Below are positions 1-9,900 of a stretch of 64,000 bases of DNA, piece after piece. The number at the start of each line of letters is the position of its first letter. Within the stretch, counting starts at the first letter, position 1. The stretch is taken from NCBI GenBank assembly GCA_012845835.1, contig JABAKD010000016.1:9128121-9192120 (forward strand). Reading direction: 5' to 3'. A model generated the notes under the pieces. It was not told the DNA's origin and did not search any database. It saw only the letters and a program-made list of their open reading frames with translations. A program made the translations under genes and the position numbers. Source of the stretch: Undaria pinnatifida (lineage: Eukaryota > Sar > Phaeophyceae > Laminariales > Alariaceae).

Positions 1-78
1 GGACAGCACAGCAGCAGCAGCAGCAGGGTTGCGGTGCATCAGACGGGCGGATATATACCAACAGAAAGAAGCTCTCAC

Positions 79-294
79 AATGGCAAGAATGATCTCCAAG
101 CTGCTCAGGTGCGCATTGAGAAGCGTGCGGAACGAGTGCAATCCCTGCTCCAGTTGCTGTTTGCGAGCACTGCTCGTTGTGGGAGCGTAGAACTCCGTTA
201 GCATCGGCCCGACCTCCATAGTACCGGTATCGCCCTGCTGCTGCCGTTGCTGCAGGCAGGCCCAGGACTGGGAACTGCAGCCATATCGGATCAT
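79..294 (-). CDS. Probable first exon, exportin/importin-beta-like protein (partial)
   Basis: The minus strand is open from an ATG at 294 (or an in-frame ATG at 219, 25 codons later) to a good splice donor (ATT|GTGAGA) at 79/78. From the second ATG this gives 47 codons in phase 0, and the gene would continue off the left edge. The peptide has the pattern L-T-E-F-Y-x-P-x-T-x(4)-R-K-x-x-L-E-x-x-L-x-x-F. That resembles the first helix pair of importin-beta superfamily exportins such as exportin-6 and -7, which carry cargo through nuclear pores. This family suggestion rests on about 25 residues. The rest of the exon does not align by eye with any one exportin. The frame also stays open past the donor to base 1 through a poly-Ala run, so the donor itself is an inference. 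Confidence 0.3.
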
Positions 295-1127
295 TTTGCC
301 CCCGAGTTGAACATCCTTTTCAATACTGCGGAAAACCTCAATTGAATATTAACTGATTTTGTGCCATGTGCAGGTCTCTATGCTGTGCACTCTGTACTGC
401 ACGCCCAGATTTGGTGGGGCATGGCCGGGGTGGGAGGAACAGGGAGGCCCGGCGGGTGGATCGATTCTCTGAAGGCTATCATAGAAGCAAATCCTGTGAA
501 CGGGGTCGATGAAGGTGTGAGACTTGCCCAATAAATTATAAATGTCAAAATGCAGCGGTCCTCTCGATGCCGTTCAGATTTTCTCACAACAGAACGAAAA
601 CGGTTTGCCTCTCCTTCTCCCCCTTCCTCTACCACCTTATGCACCATGGCATTCGTGAAACCATCGTACCGATATGATAGCTTGCGGCTTTGCCTGTAGA
701 TTTCTGATTATTGTACCGTTACAGGGTGGTTGTGCACGCGAGAGGATCTTCTCCACCCCCAACTTGACAACGTTTTATTTTTTTGACTCCTGTTCTTGGT
801 GGAATTTTGAATTTGTTTTTCATAAAATTAAATTTGAAAAACTACTCTGTACGAGTACTCGTAGGCACGGTTGTTGTGTCTTGCTTTGTTGCTTGTTTTC
901 GCGCATCCGCCTCAAGTCTCCAAGGAATCAGCTTGGACCTTGGAGGCTTGGCTATTACCGTATGTACTTGGCTTCGATATCATAAGAACCAAATCCCCAG
1001 ATTACCGTTACCATTCCTCAGCACCCAGGCAATGCCTCGCCGGTACTTGTCTTTTTGCAGGACCAGCTGAAATGACTTGATTCCTCGTCAAATGTTGAGG
1101 GTATAATAATCGGAAGTTCGAAGAGCC
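295..1127. other. Intergenic, no supported gene
   Basis: Upstream flank of the minus-strand exon at 79-294 and left flank of the 42-bp minisatellite. Only short overlapping open frames with no recognisable domain are present. I see no clear promoter element. Confidence 0.5.
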
Positions 1128-1605
1128 GCAATGACCTTGTCCTCGCCAGTCTTAAGGGTACCAGGAGCTGCAAAGACTGATTCCTCGCCAGTCCCAACGG
1201 TACCAAGAGCTGAAGTCACTAAGTCCTCGCCAGTCCCAAGGGCACCAGGAGATGAAATGACGGGTACTCAGAGGACTGGTGCACTAGACTACATACTGTA
1301 CCCTTGCCGTACCCATTATTTTTATATGATTAATAATACCAGTATACTCGCACATGACAGCGCCACTCCTCGCCACATATGCCAGTACATGACAGCAGTA
1401 GTACCAGTCCTCGGCACCAAGTCAATGACTCGCGAACATCAGCCACTTTGGAGGACCCATGCCAAGGGTACCAAGAGCTGAAACCAATTAGTCCTCACCA
1501 GTCCCAAGGGTACCAATACAACTATACCAGGTATACAGCAGTAGCTGAAATGATTGGGTCCTCACCAGTCCCAAGGGTACGAGGAGCTGGCAGGACTCCT
1601 ACCCG
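1128..1605. repeat. 42-bp minisatellite, degenerate
   Basis: The core CCTCGCCAGTC(C/T)(C/T)AAGGGTACC recurs exactly 42 bp apart at 1141, 1183 and 1225. It returns in diverged form (CCTCACCAGTCCCAAGGGTA) at 1493 and 1560. A looser copy may lie near 1040. Because 42 is a multiple of three, the array reads as 14-residue repeats (SSPV...VP) on the plus strand and also stays open on the minus strand. No start, splice site or flanking coding sequence supports a gene. Confidence 0.75.
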
Positions 1606-1957
1606 GAAGACTGATACTCTTGACGAGATTTAAACATCTACCCAGGTATAACTTCTTCTATACAGCGTTACAAGGGCTCCGCAGTGCCGGCTAATGCCTG
1701 CACCTATGCTTCGGGTAGGGCAGGGAAGGAGTTGGAATTGTTTCGTCCGACCCAAGAAAAAAAAATGAAATTGAAATTGAAAGGAATGCCAAGAGTTTAA
1801 TCCGAAATCAATAGTTTGGCAGGTGTGCGGTACACCAGTATATCAAAATGATAAGAGAAATAACGCTTGCACTGGCTGCGTGTACTTGTACATTCGTACA
1901 CACTCGTATAATATGTGCGATCGGTCGTACTCAGACCGGTGACAATGTAACACCTAT
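1606..1957. other. Intergenic, nothing recognised
   Basis: Sequence between the minisatellite and the fold-back element. I see no gene or clear repeat. Confidence 0.5.
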
Positions 1958-2360
1958 GACAATTGAAAGCCGATAGTTTGGCCAAAAAGTTTGCAAAGTT
2001 TTTTTGGGGGTTATTTGCTGAGAGATTCCGGGTAACGTCGCTATGGGGAAAATATGACTAAAACGTTTTTTTTCTGGCTCTTTTTTGGGTCATACCGTCC
2101 AACAGGCCAATTTGTCCATTTTTGATCAAGCCTTGATCAACACTGCCCACCAAACACGATTGACCTTCGATCTCGAGATAGAGACAACCCATGGTCACTC
2201 CTCTTTGTTCCGGACAAGGCCACATGGGTGTAGGTGACAGCGCTGAAGAGTTTATTTCAATCCATGCCCTAGGGCGTGAGAGGTTGCTTGTGTTGTCCTG
2301 TGGTCTTCCGTCACGTCCTCTCAAAAATTCTGTTTTTCGCCCGTTGGGGGACGATAGAGA

Positions 2361-2672
2361 GCCGGTCGCCCCGGTGGCGTATCAGGTTATCCTCGAGCCT
2401 GGTATAGGTCAGTTTCGTGAGTTCGAATCCCCTTAAGTGCATACTCGTATAAATTCGTGGGGACTTTTTCTTGCCCACGAATTGACTTGGGGAAAACGCG
2501 ACAGCGTGAGTTAGCAACACTCGATGAAAAATCGACGAGCAGTCGGATTGCTGAACCCTATGCGCGATAAAAATTGAAGACAAGAACCGGGGGGGAGAAG
2601 GGACGACAACTGTGACCACGGCTTGCCCAGAAGCTGGAAAGTAGATGTGTGCGAAAAAAGAAGAAAAAAAAA
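2361..2672 (+). mobile_element. SINE-1, full-length tRNA-headed copy
   Basis: A tRNA-like head (GGTCGCCCCGGTGGCGTATC, then a B-box-like GAGTTCGAATCCCC at 2424-2437) is followed by a tRNA-unrelated body. The body includes GACGAGCAGTCGG, GCGATAAAAATTGAAG and CAGAAGCTGGAAAGTAGA, and it ends in an A-rich tail. The same body occurs at 9692-9930 and 19339-19632. It interrupts the left arm of the fold-back element, and the uninterrupted version survives near 3440-3495 in the right arm. A target-site duplication is not obvious. Confidence 0.85.
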
Positions 2673-3723
2673 CAGTGTTTCTGTCTCAGCTTTCTACACA
2701 CCAGCCACCTAATGTGTTTTTAACAGAAGCCTGATCGGCGCCCGCCATAAATCACCGGCCGTAGAGTGAGCGCTCTGCATCAAGGGGGGGTCGGAGCCCC
2801 TAACGAGCTCGCCACGTTCAGAGTTCACGATGCTGTCGTTGATTTCGTCGAACGAAGTGCGTGGAGAACACGAAATTGCGCCGCGTCTAATCCAAGATCT
2901 GCTTGAGACAGGCCGATGTTGGCCAAGATCGTCGCGAGAAATCGTTTTTTCCCGGAATTCTGGAAAGTTTCAAAAAACAAATCTACCAAATTGGGTCCAT
3001 AGGCGACCGTTCAGGCAAAGTTTGGCTGGGATCTTCGGGAATTTCAACTTTTGGCCTTCCATTGTCACCGGTCACCGGTCTAAGGCCAAAAGTTGAATTC
3101 TCGAAGATCCCCGCCAAACGTTGCCTGAACGGTCGCCTATGGACCCAGTTTGGTAAAATTATTTTTTGAAACTTTCCAGAATTTCGGGACAAAACGATTT
3201 CTCACGGCGATCTTGGCCAACATCGGCCTGAGAATTTCTCAAGCAGATCGTGGGTTAGACGCGGCGCAATTTCGTGTTCTCCACGCACTTCGTTCGACAA
3301 AATTAACGACAGCGTGGTGAACTCTGAACGTGTCGAGTTCGTTAGGGGCTCCGACCCCACCTTGGTGTACAGCGCTCACTCTACGGCCGGTGATTTGTGG
3401 CGGGCGCCGATCAGGCCTCTGTTAAAAATACAGACCAGGTATTGGCGGCTGGTGTGTAGACAACAGACAAAAACTCTCTATCGTCTCCCAACGGACGAAT
3501 AACATAATTTTGAGAGGATGTGACGGAAGACTACAGGACAACCCAAGCCACCTTTCACGCCCCAGGGCATGGATCGAGAAGAACTCTTCAGCGCTGTCAC
3601 CTACACTCATGTGACCTCGGAGCGAGGAGCAGTGACCATGGGTTGTCTCTATCTCGAGAATGAAGATCAATCGTGTTTGTTGGACAATGTTGATCAAGGC
3701 TTGATCAGAAATAGACAAATTGA

Positions 3724-4204
3724 TAGGGCTCTGTCCTGGGCCAGTATCTACTGGCAGTACATCGCTCCTGGCAGTACAACTCTCCTGGCTGAGAGAGGTG
3801 CCAGGATTCTAGGATATTGGCCATTTACGTACGTCCCACTAAAACGCCTCAGAATACAGCGCCAAAACGTCATTTTCGCTGTGTGCAAGAAGTGTTTTCA
3901 TCGAGGCCGCAGGGATACGGACTGACCTGTGTGCAACAGTATTCCGTACACGCCTGTATCGCCGCATTTTTTTTTCTGCATTTTCGATTTGTTCCAGAGT
4001 CAATCTACCACGCTTGACCCTAATATTGCGTTTGAGATTCGAGTCAACATCAACGACTTTTTAGCTCTAGTGAAGCCAAATCGCGCAAAAGCGTGCCTCC
4101 GGCAGGGTCTTCGCCGCGACCAAATCCTGGTTGGATCAAGGCTCCTGGTTGCGACAGCAGCGAGGAATCCTTCTCCTGGCTAGAGCTACCAGGACATGGC
4201 CCTA
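3724..4204. mobile_element. hAT-like MITE (481 bp, 8-bp target duplication)
   Basis: The termini TAGGGCTCTGTCCTGG (left) and CCAGGACATGGCCCTA (right) are inverted repeats with two mismatches. The element is flanked by the identical octamer CAAATTGA at 3716-3723 and 4205-4212. The left arm of the host fold-back element shows the site without insertion. Several TCCTGG/CCAGGA motifs lie just inside both ends, as subterminal repeats do in hAT elements. TIR plus an 8-bp duplication fits the hAT superfamily. No transposase is present, so it is non-autonomous. Confidence 0.85.
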
Positions 4205-4365
4205 CAAATTGACCTGTTGGACCGCATGACCAAAAAAGAGCCAGAAAAAAAGACATTTTAATCGTTTTTCCCCCATAGCGACGTTACCCCGAATCTTTCA
4301 GCAAATGACCCCAAAAAAAACTTCGGAAACTTTTTTGCCAAACTATCGGCTTTCCATTGTCATTA

Positions 4366-6918
4366 TTGGTCTTTACTCGAGGCGATAATTTTTCTGGTTT
4401 TGAGGATCTACAAATAAATACAATGTTTGCGCTTTTTTATAAAAAATTGAAAAACGTCAGCTGTGAGTACGGCGGATTGAATGGCTGAGACTCAACTTTG
4501 CAAGCTGCGTGGTACATTTTTTTTTCAAATTGTCGAAAATCAAATTTACGTGAATTTGCATTAAATTATAAACGCAAAATTACTTAGAGTCACAAAAATA
4601 TACATAAAACCGCGCGCATCGTATCTCAATGAACTGATACACAACACAACAGCAGCTAGCATTGATATCCGCCCGTGCCAAACTGCAAGACGTGCAGAAG
4701 ATAACCACCGAATGCGCGCCGCTCGGTCTTCGTGGCTGCTTCCTTTCGTGCTCTTTCGTGCCTTGTGGTCCTGGGACCAAAAAAGGCCGAACATGTACAA
4801 CGTACAACAGCAGTGTTCCACCACGATGCCGTCGGCAACGCAGCAATCGACGACGAAATAAGCCCTCACGCACCACGCACCATCCAACACAGCAAGCAGG
4901 AGACAGCAGCAGCAGAATCATATATGGATGGTACCATGGTGGTGGTAGCTAGTAGCACTTACTACTAGCACGCGTGCGCGTTGCGCCATCACCCGTAGCG
5001 AGCTGCCGACTCCATGATGTACAAAATCTTAGTCGAGCCACTTGATCGCCACCACCAGTATTTTCCTTAGGTGATATAAGACTGCATGGTGTCATATGAG
5101 CCTACGAGTGCGTACACAACCTGTTTTCGTGTTTTTTTGGCTTGCCGCGACGAGAAGAACCCACATAACAAGAACAGCAGCAGCAGCAGCAGTAGCACTG
5201 GCAGTTGCGCGAGCCGCGACGACACCAAAGACCTGGCCTCGGTCAACTCCGAAGATTACGGAGACAGGCGATGCATCGCGCGGCGCCTCTCCTCGGACGA
5301 TCCAAACTGCATTATTCTTTTTTTGGCCCGACTCTACTTTTTTTGGCCCGACGGATGCTCTGCTGGCAGCTTGCTCTTTTTTTGTGAGTTTTTCCGAGCA
5401 GGCGTCGTTTACTTCGTTTAATTTTCAATATTTCTACGTGATATTCCTTGCTAACCACATCGCTGTGGGTCAGCCGCACCCGACGAAATGCGCTGAAATA
5501 TACTGCTGTATATAGGCTGGGAGAATCCTCGCTGCTATTGAAGTGTGCTGTGCGGGGTCCACACCGCTCTGTGCTGGTCGTTGTGCACGGCGCTTGTTTG
5601 TGCTGTTGGTTGTTCCCTTTTTGTTGTTGTCTTGACTGTTATTTTTCAACGACTACGTGATTTTCCTCGTGATGCTATTGCTGCTGTAACTGGGTGTAAT
5701 TCTCTGTGTACCTTATGAAATCCGAGTCTTTCGGACAAAGTCAGATGCCAATGATAATGTCCTTTTTTTCCCAGCAACCTGTCCTTTTGGGAGCGACAAA
5801 TTGCTTGAGAACACATGACAAACCCGCACGCGTTCATGGTTCACGGGGTGGCATTCAACGGAGCACGAAGGGCGAGGGGCGTTCTCGTCGATCCTCTCGC
5901 CACAGCAACACTGTGAAAAAATGTAGAGTACACCTACCGTTCATACTCACTCGAGGATGGACCGCGAAGCAACATGGGCAGCGACTCTTCGGAGCAGCAA
6001 ATGCAAAGAGCTCACAAAATGTAATTTCGACCTCTGCAATTAATATTTTTTTAAAGTTACCCCTTTGTATTTGCGCACTACCACTCCCCCTGTCAAGACT
6101 AGAAAAATTCTCGAACATGCCACCCAAAATCCAAGATCGTGCCTACTTCTCGCTTGCCTCTCAGTCCCCGCAAGCGTTCACGGCGAGGTAAGCAGGGGGG
6201 ACGAAGGACGAGGGGCGTTGAAGCCGATCCTCAAAGAAAGTGCTCGAGAAAAAAAAAAGAAACTCGAGAAATTGAAGTGTCGAGATTCTGATACAGAGGC
6301 CGACACGGCAAAAAAAGATATTTCCGACGCATGGCCTAGAATTTGTCATACATTATTTTATACATCTATCTATGGCAGGAAGGTGAATTACCACCGGTAC
6401 GTTTTACTTTGTCGTTTGCTCTTTTAGTTGGTTACTTTCTCGCTTTTTTACTTGTATTCGTACGTTTGGCATGCCGTTGGCTCTCCTACTTGACGTACAG
6501 AGATGGCAGTTACCTTGACCTGAACCTCTTGCTTACCTGTAATTACATGCAAATTGGCCTTTCCAACTATAAGTACTTACCGGTAATCCGGTAATCACCT
6601 CAAAACTGGGGGTGGCTCGTATAATCCCCGCGGTATAATGTGAAGACATGATGAGTCTCATGCGGTTCGTCTGAACAAACAGCAGCCAAATGTTTAGAGA
6701 ACGTGATCTCGCTCTACTTGAATCTTGAAGCTATTCATGGAACGACCCCAGCACTAACCACCCAAAAACCAACCAATCACAACCAGCCAACTCGACCAAC
6801 CAACCAACCGACCAATCATCCAGTCAACCGCTCAACCAACCAAACACCCGGCCGTTACGACGATGATTGATTAACTTAACTACCTGCGTGATTTTTTTCC
6901 CCCCGCAACCAATCGCAG
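4366..6918. other. Upstream region of the PP2A gene, no supported gene
   Basis: Contents: an AGC/AGT tract (about 5176-5200); a doubled CTTTTTTTGGCCCGAC-type unit (about 5328-5353); a diverged direct duplication (5836-5925 against 6172-6240, sharing CACGAAGGGCGAGGGGCGTT-like sequence); and a CCAAC-rich tract (6750-6850). A plus-strand open stretch at 5195-5300 (DTKDLASVNSEDYGDR) looks faintly coding but has no recognisable domain or splice context. A pyrimidine tract and CAG end at 6918, so a 5' non-coding or coding exon could lie somewhere in this region. I cannot place it. Confidence 0.4.
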
Positions 6919-6938
6919 TTCGTGCCACGGCAGAACAC

Positions 6939-9900
6939 ATGGCGACCATTTACGCCAAGCGGCGGGAAAAGGAGCGAGGCGGCCACGGCGCCGGTAGCCG
7001 CGGTGATGTCAGTGTTGGTGGTGCCGGCGGCGGAGGCGGCGGCGTTCGTGGCGGCCGCGGTGGTGGTATTGGTAGAGGTAGCGGAAGCGCGGTAGGGAGG
7101 AGCTTGCCTAAGTTCTACGTGCGCCGACCGGCGCCTGTTTCCGCCACCCTCGCGAGCGACGATGATGATCCCACGGTAAGCGAGGAGGTTAGGGAGGGAG
7201 GAAGCGGGGGAGGGGATGGGGAGAGCAGAGCCGCGTGTGACAACTTGTATTGCGGGTAACGCAAAGACGACCACGATTGCCGCCCGAAGTCCCGGATGGG
7301 AGGTGTTATAGCTGCTGGTGCTGCGGGCACGAAGCTTGTGGCGCAAGACGATTGTCGGTCGACCGGCTGATCGATCGATCACTCTCCGCCCCCTCCTTTC
7401 GGCCCGCCTACGCTCGTATCTCTGTACCCACCCCTCGGAGGACGGGGCCGCCTTCGCCCCTCCTATTTTTGCTCCTCCGACCCGACCCGAACCGACCCGA
7501 CCCGACCCGACCCGACCCGACCCGACCCGACCCGACCCGACCCGACCCGACCCGACCCGACCCGACCCGACCCGACCCGACCCGACCCGACCCGACCCGA
7601 CCCGACCCGACCCGACCCGACCCGACCCGACCCGACCCGACCCGACCCGACCCGACCCGGCCCGACCCGGCCCGACCTGGCGCGACCATCGAGTGGCAAA
7701 AGGGCGGTTGCTCTGTTGGCGGTGCAAGTGTTTCCGATGTCCGGACCCTTCGCGCGGCCGAGGTCATAGCACGAACGCACCACTAGTCACCAGTACTCCC
7801 ATTGCCATCGCCCATCGCCTCCCTTCCCCCTCTGCTGCCTCCTGCCCCCTTCCCGCGAAACGTAATGAGTACACTCCCCTCCCCCCCCCACTCCGCCCCG
7901 CCTCTCTGTCTCTTCTGTTGTTCCTGTCCCTCCCTCCCGTCGTCCCTCTGAGTAGTCGATGGAGAGCCGAGTTAGGGCGGCGCGGTCTATGGTTAGGGCT
8001 AGGGCGCGAAACCGCTTTCTCCAGCGGCGCGAGCAAGCTTTGATGAGTTTCGAGGTGAGCCAAGAACGGCGCCACGAACGCTGGGGGGCAGGAGGGGGTT
8101 TGGGGGAGGTATGGAGGTCCCACCCCCGGAACATCACGTTTCGGTGGAAACAGAAAATGTGTGTGTGCTTTTGGGGGGCGGATTCGGCGGCGAAACGAAG
8201 CTGCTTGTGACGGTCAGAGAAGGAAGAAGGGAGACTCCTCGCGTTCCGTCCCTCTCCCCCTTTATCGTCCCCTTCCCCCCTCCCCTCCCCTCCCCTCCCC
8301 TTTTCTCCTCACCTCCTTACCGCGTGCCTGTGCGAATGTAGTTGGGCGATAACTCGCTTTTGTTTCAAGAACGGGCGACCCTGCGCACATCCATTCCCGT
8401 CGCCCGCAAGCAATCACGTGGGTGACATGCTGCATCCTACCCTCTCCCTACTCGGCCCTCCCCTCCCCCTCCCCACTTCCGTCCACCCCACCGCCTCCAC
8501 ACGTCATCAACCCCTTTGCCGCTGCAAAAAATCCTTCTCTAATTCCAAGTAGATTGTGCTCGAAGCGCGGTTGCCATTAATTTCAAAGGGATTGCAACGT
8601 AGACATTTCGTTTTATCAGCCCCACTTCACGCCTGCTTTGCCTGGGTTACGTATTTGCAGGACCTCTCGGAGGTGGAGCAGGCGCTCTCGGAGCTGGTAC
8701 CGCCGCCGCCACCATCACCTCCGCCGCCGCCGCCGCCGCCGCTGCAGCCGCTGCCACCGGGCGCGCAGACCCCCCCCCCCGAAGAGGAAACGCCTCCACT
8801 GCCCACGCTCAGCGCTGGCCGCGATGACGCTGCCGAGGATGGCGCTGGCCGCCGCCCCTCTTCTCTTGTCGCCATCGGTAGCAGAAGCTTCGCCGTTGAT
8901 AGTGGTGATGGTAGTGGTGGTGGGGGTGGGGGTGGGGCCGGTGAGGGGGGTGGGAAGGAAGAAGCTACTGGCGTGGAGGCTGCGAAAGGCGACGACGACG
9001 ACGACGAGCGAGGCTCACCGGGATCGGGGGTAACGGCGCCAGCAGCAGCAGCAGCAGCAGCAGCATCGGCGCTGATTGTGGGGGATAGTGACGCGGCGTT
9101 GGCGTCGGAGGAGGGGACAGGGGGCAGACCTCTTGGCGGTAACGGTGGTAGTGGTAGCGATAGCGGCGGCGGTGGTCGTGAAGGCGGTGGTATCGGGGGG
9201 GAAAGGGGGCGGGAGGAGGGTGGTGTTGTTACTATTGCAAGAAACCCTTACGCTGCGACGGACGATCAAGGGGCCAGTGCGGACTACATGGACTTCGTGA
9301 AGTTGAGGGGCATGGTGCCGAGAAAGGCGGCTCCCTTTTTCTCCGCTCGGAATTTCCTCAGGTGCTGTGCTCATGTGGTCTAGTGCTGTGTTGCTGTAGT
9401 CTAGTACCAGGTACTATGCTGCTGTAGTCTAGTGCTGTAACACTGTCTAATGCTGTGCTGCTGTAGTCTAGTGCTATGCTGCTGTAGTCCTGCTATATTT
9501 ATGTAGTCTAGTGCTATATTGATGTAATCTAGTGCTGTGTTGCTGCACGGAGAGCGTTGAAGTGCGGTTTCCTTTGCCGTGGTGCGGTTTCCTTTGCCGT
9601 GGTGCGGTTTTCTTTGCCGTGGTGCGGTTTTCTTTGCCGTGGTGCGACTGCCCTTTGATGCGATGTATCTGTAATGAAATCGAGAACCGCCGACTGCATA
9701 CTCGCATAAATTCGTAGGGATTTTTTCTTTTACACAAGTTGACTTGCGGAAAGCGCGAGAGCGTGAGTTAGCAACACTCGTTAAAAAATCGACGAGCAGT
9801 GGGATTGCTGAACCCTATGCGCGATAAAAATTGAAGGCAAGAACCGGGGGGGAGTAGGGACGACACCTATGACCACGGCTTGTCCAGAAGCTGGAGTGTA

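Larger units (their letters stand above)
1958..4365. mobile_element. Large fold-back (long inverted repeat) element with two nested insertions
   Basis: The left arm starts near 1958 (GACAATTGAAAGCCGATAG) and the right arm ends near 4365 with its reverse complement (CTATCGGCTTTCCATTGTC). Complementarity runs through both arms to a centre near 3060-3085, where the short palindrome ACCGGTCACCGGT sits. Once the insertions are removed the arms are almost entirely inverted copies of one another. The left arm is broken at 2361-2672 by a SINE and the right arm at 3724-4204 by a hAT-like MITE. Each insertion is absent from the opposite arm, which serves as the empty site. No transposase frame is visible, so the element looks non-autonomous. 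The outer target-site duplication is not clear. Confidence 0.85.

Noticed and set aside
7318-8043. Long frames of Pro-Asp-Thr-Arg or Gly-Ser-Arg-Val repeats on both strands
   Set aside because: Produced by the stop-free (CCCGA)n microsatellite inside intron 1 of the phosphatase gene.
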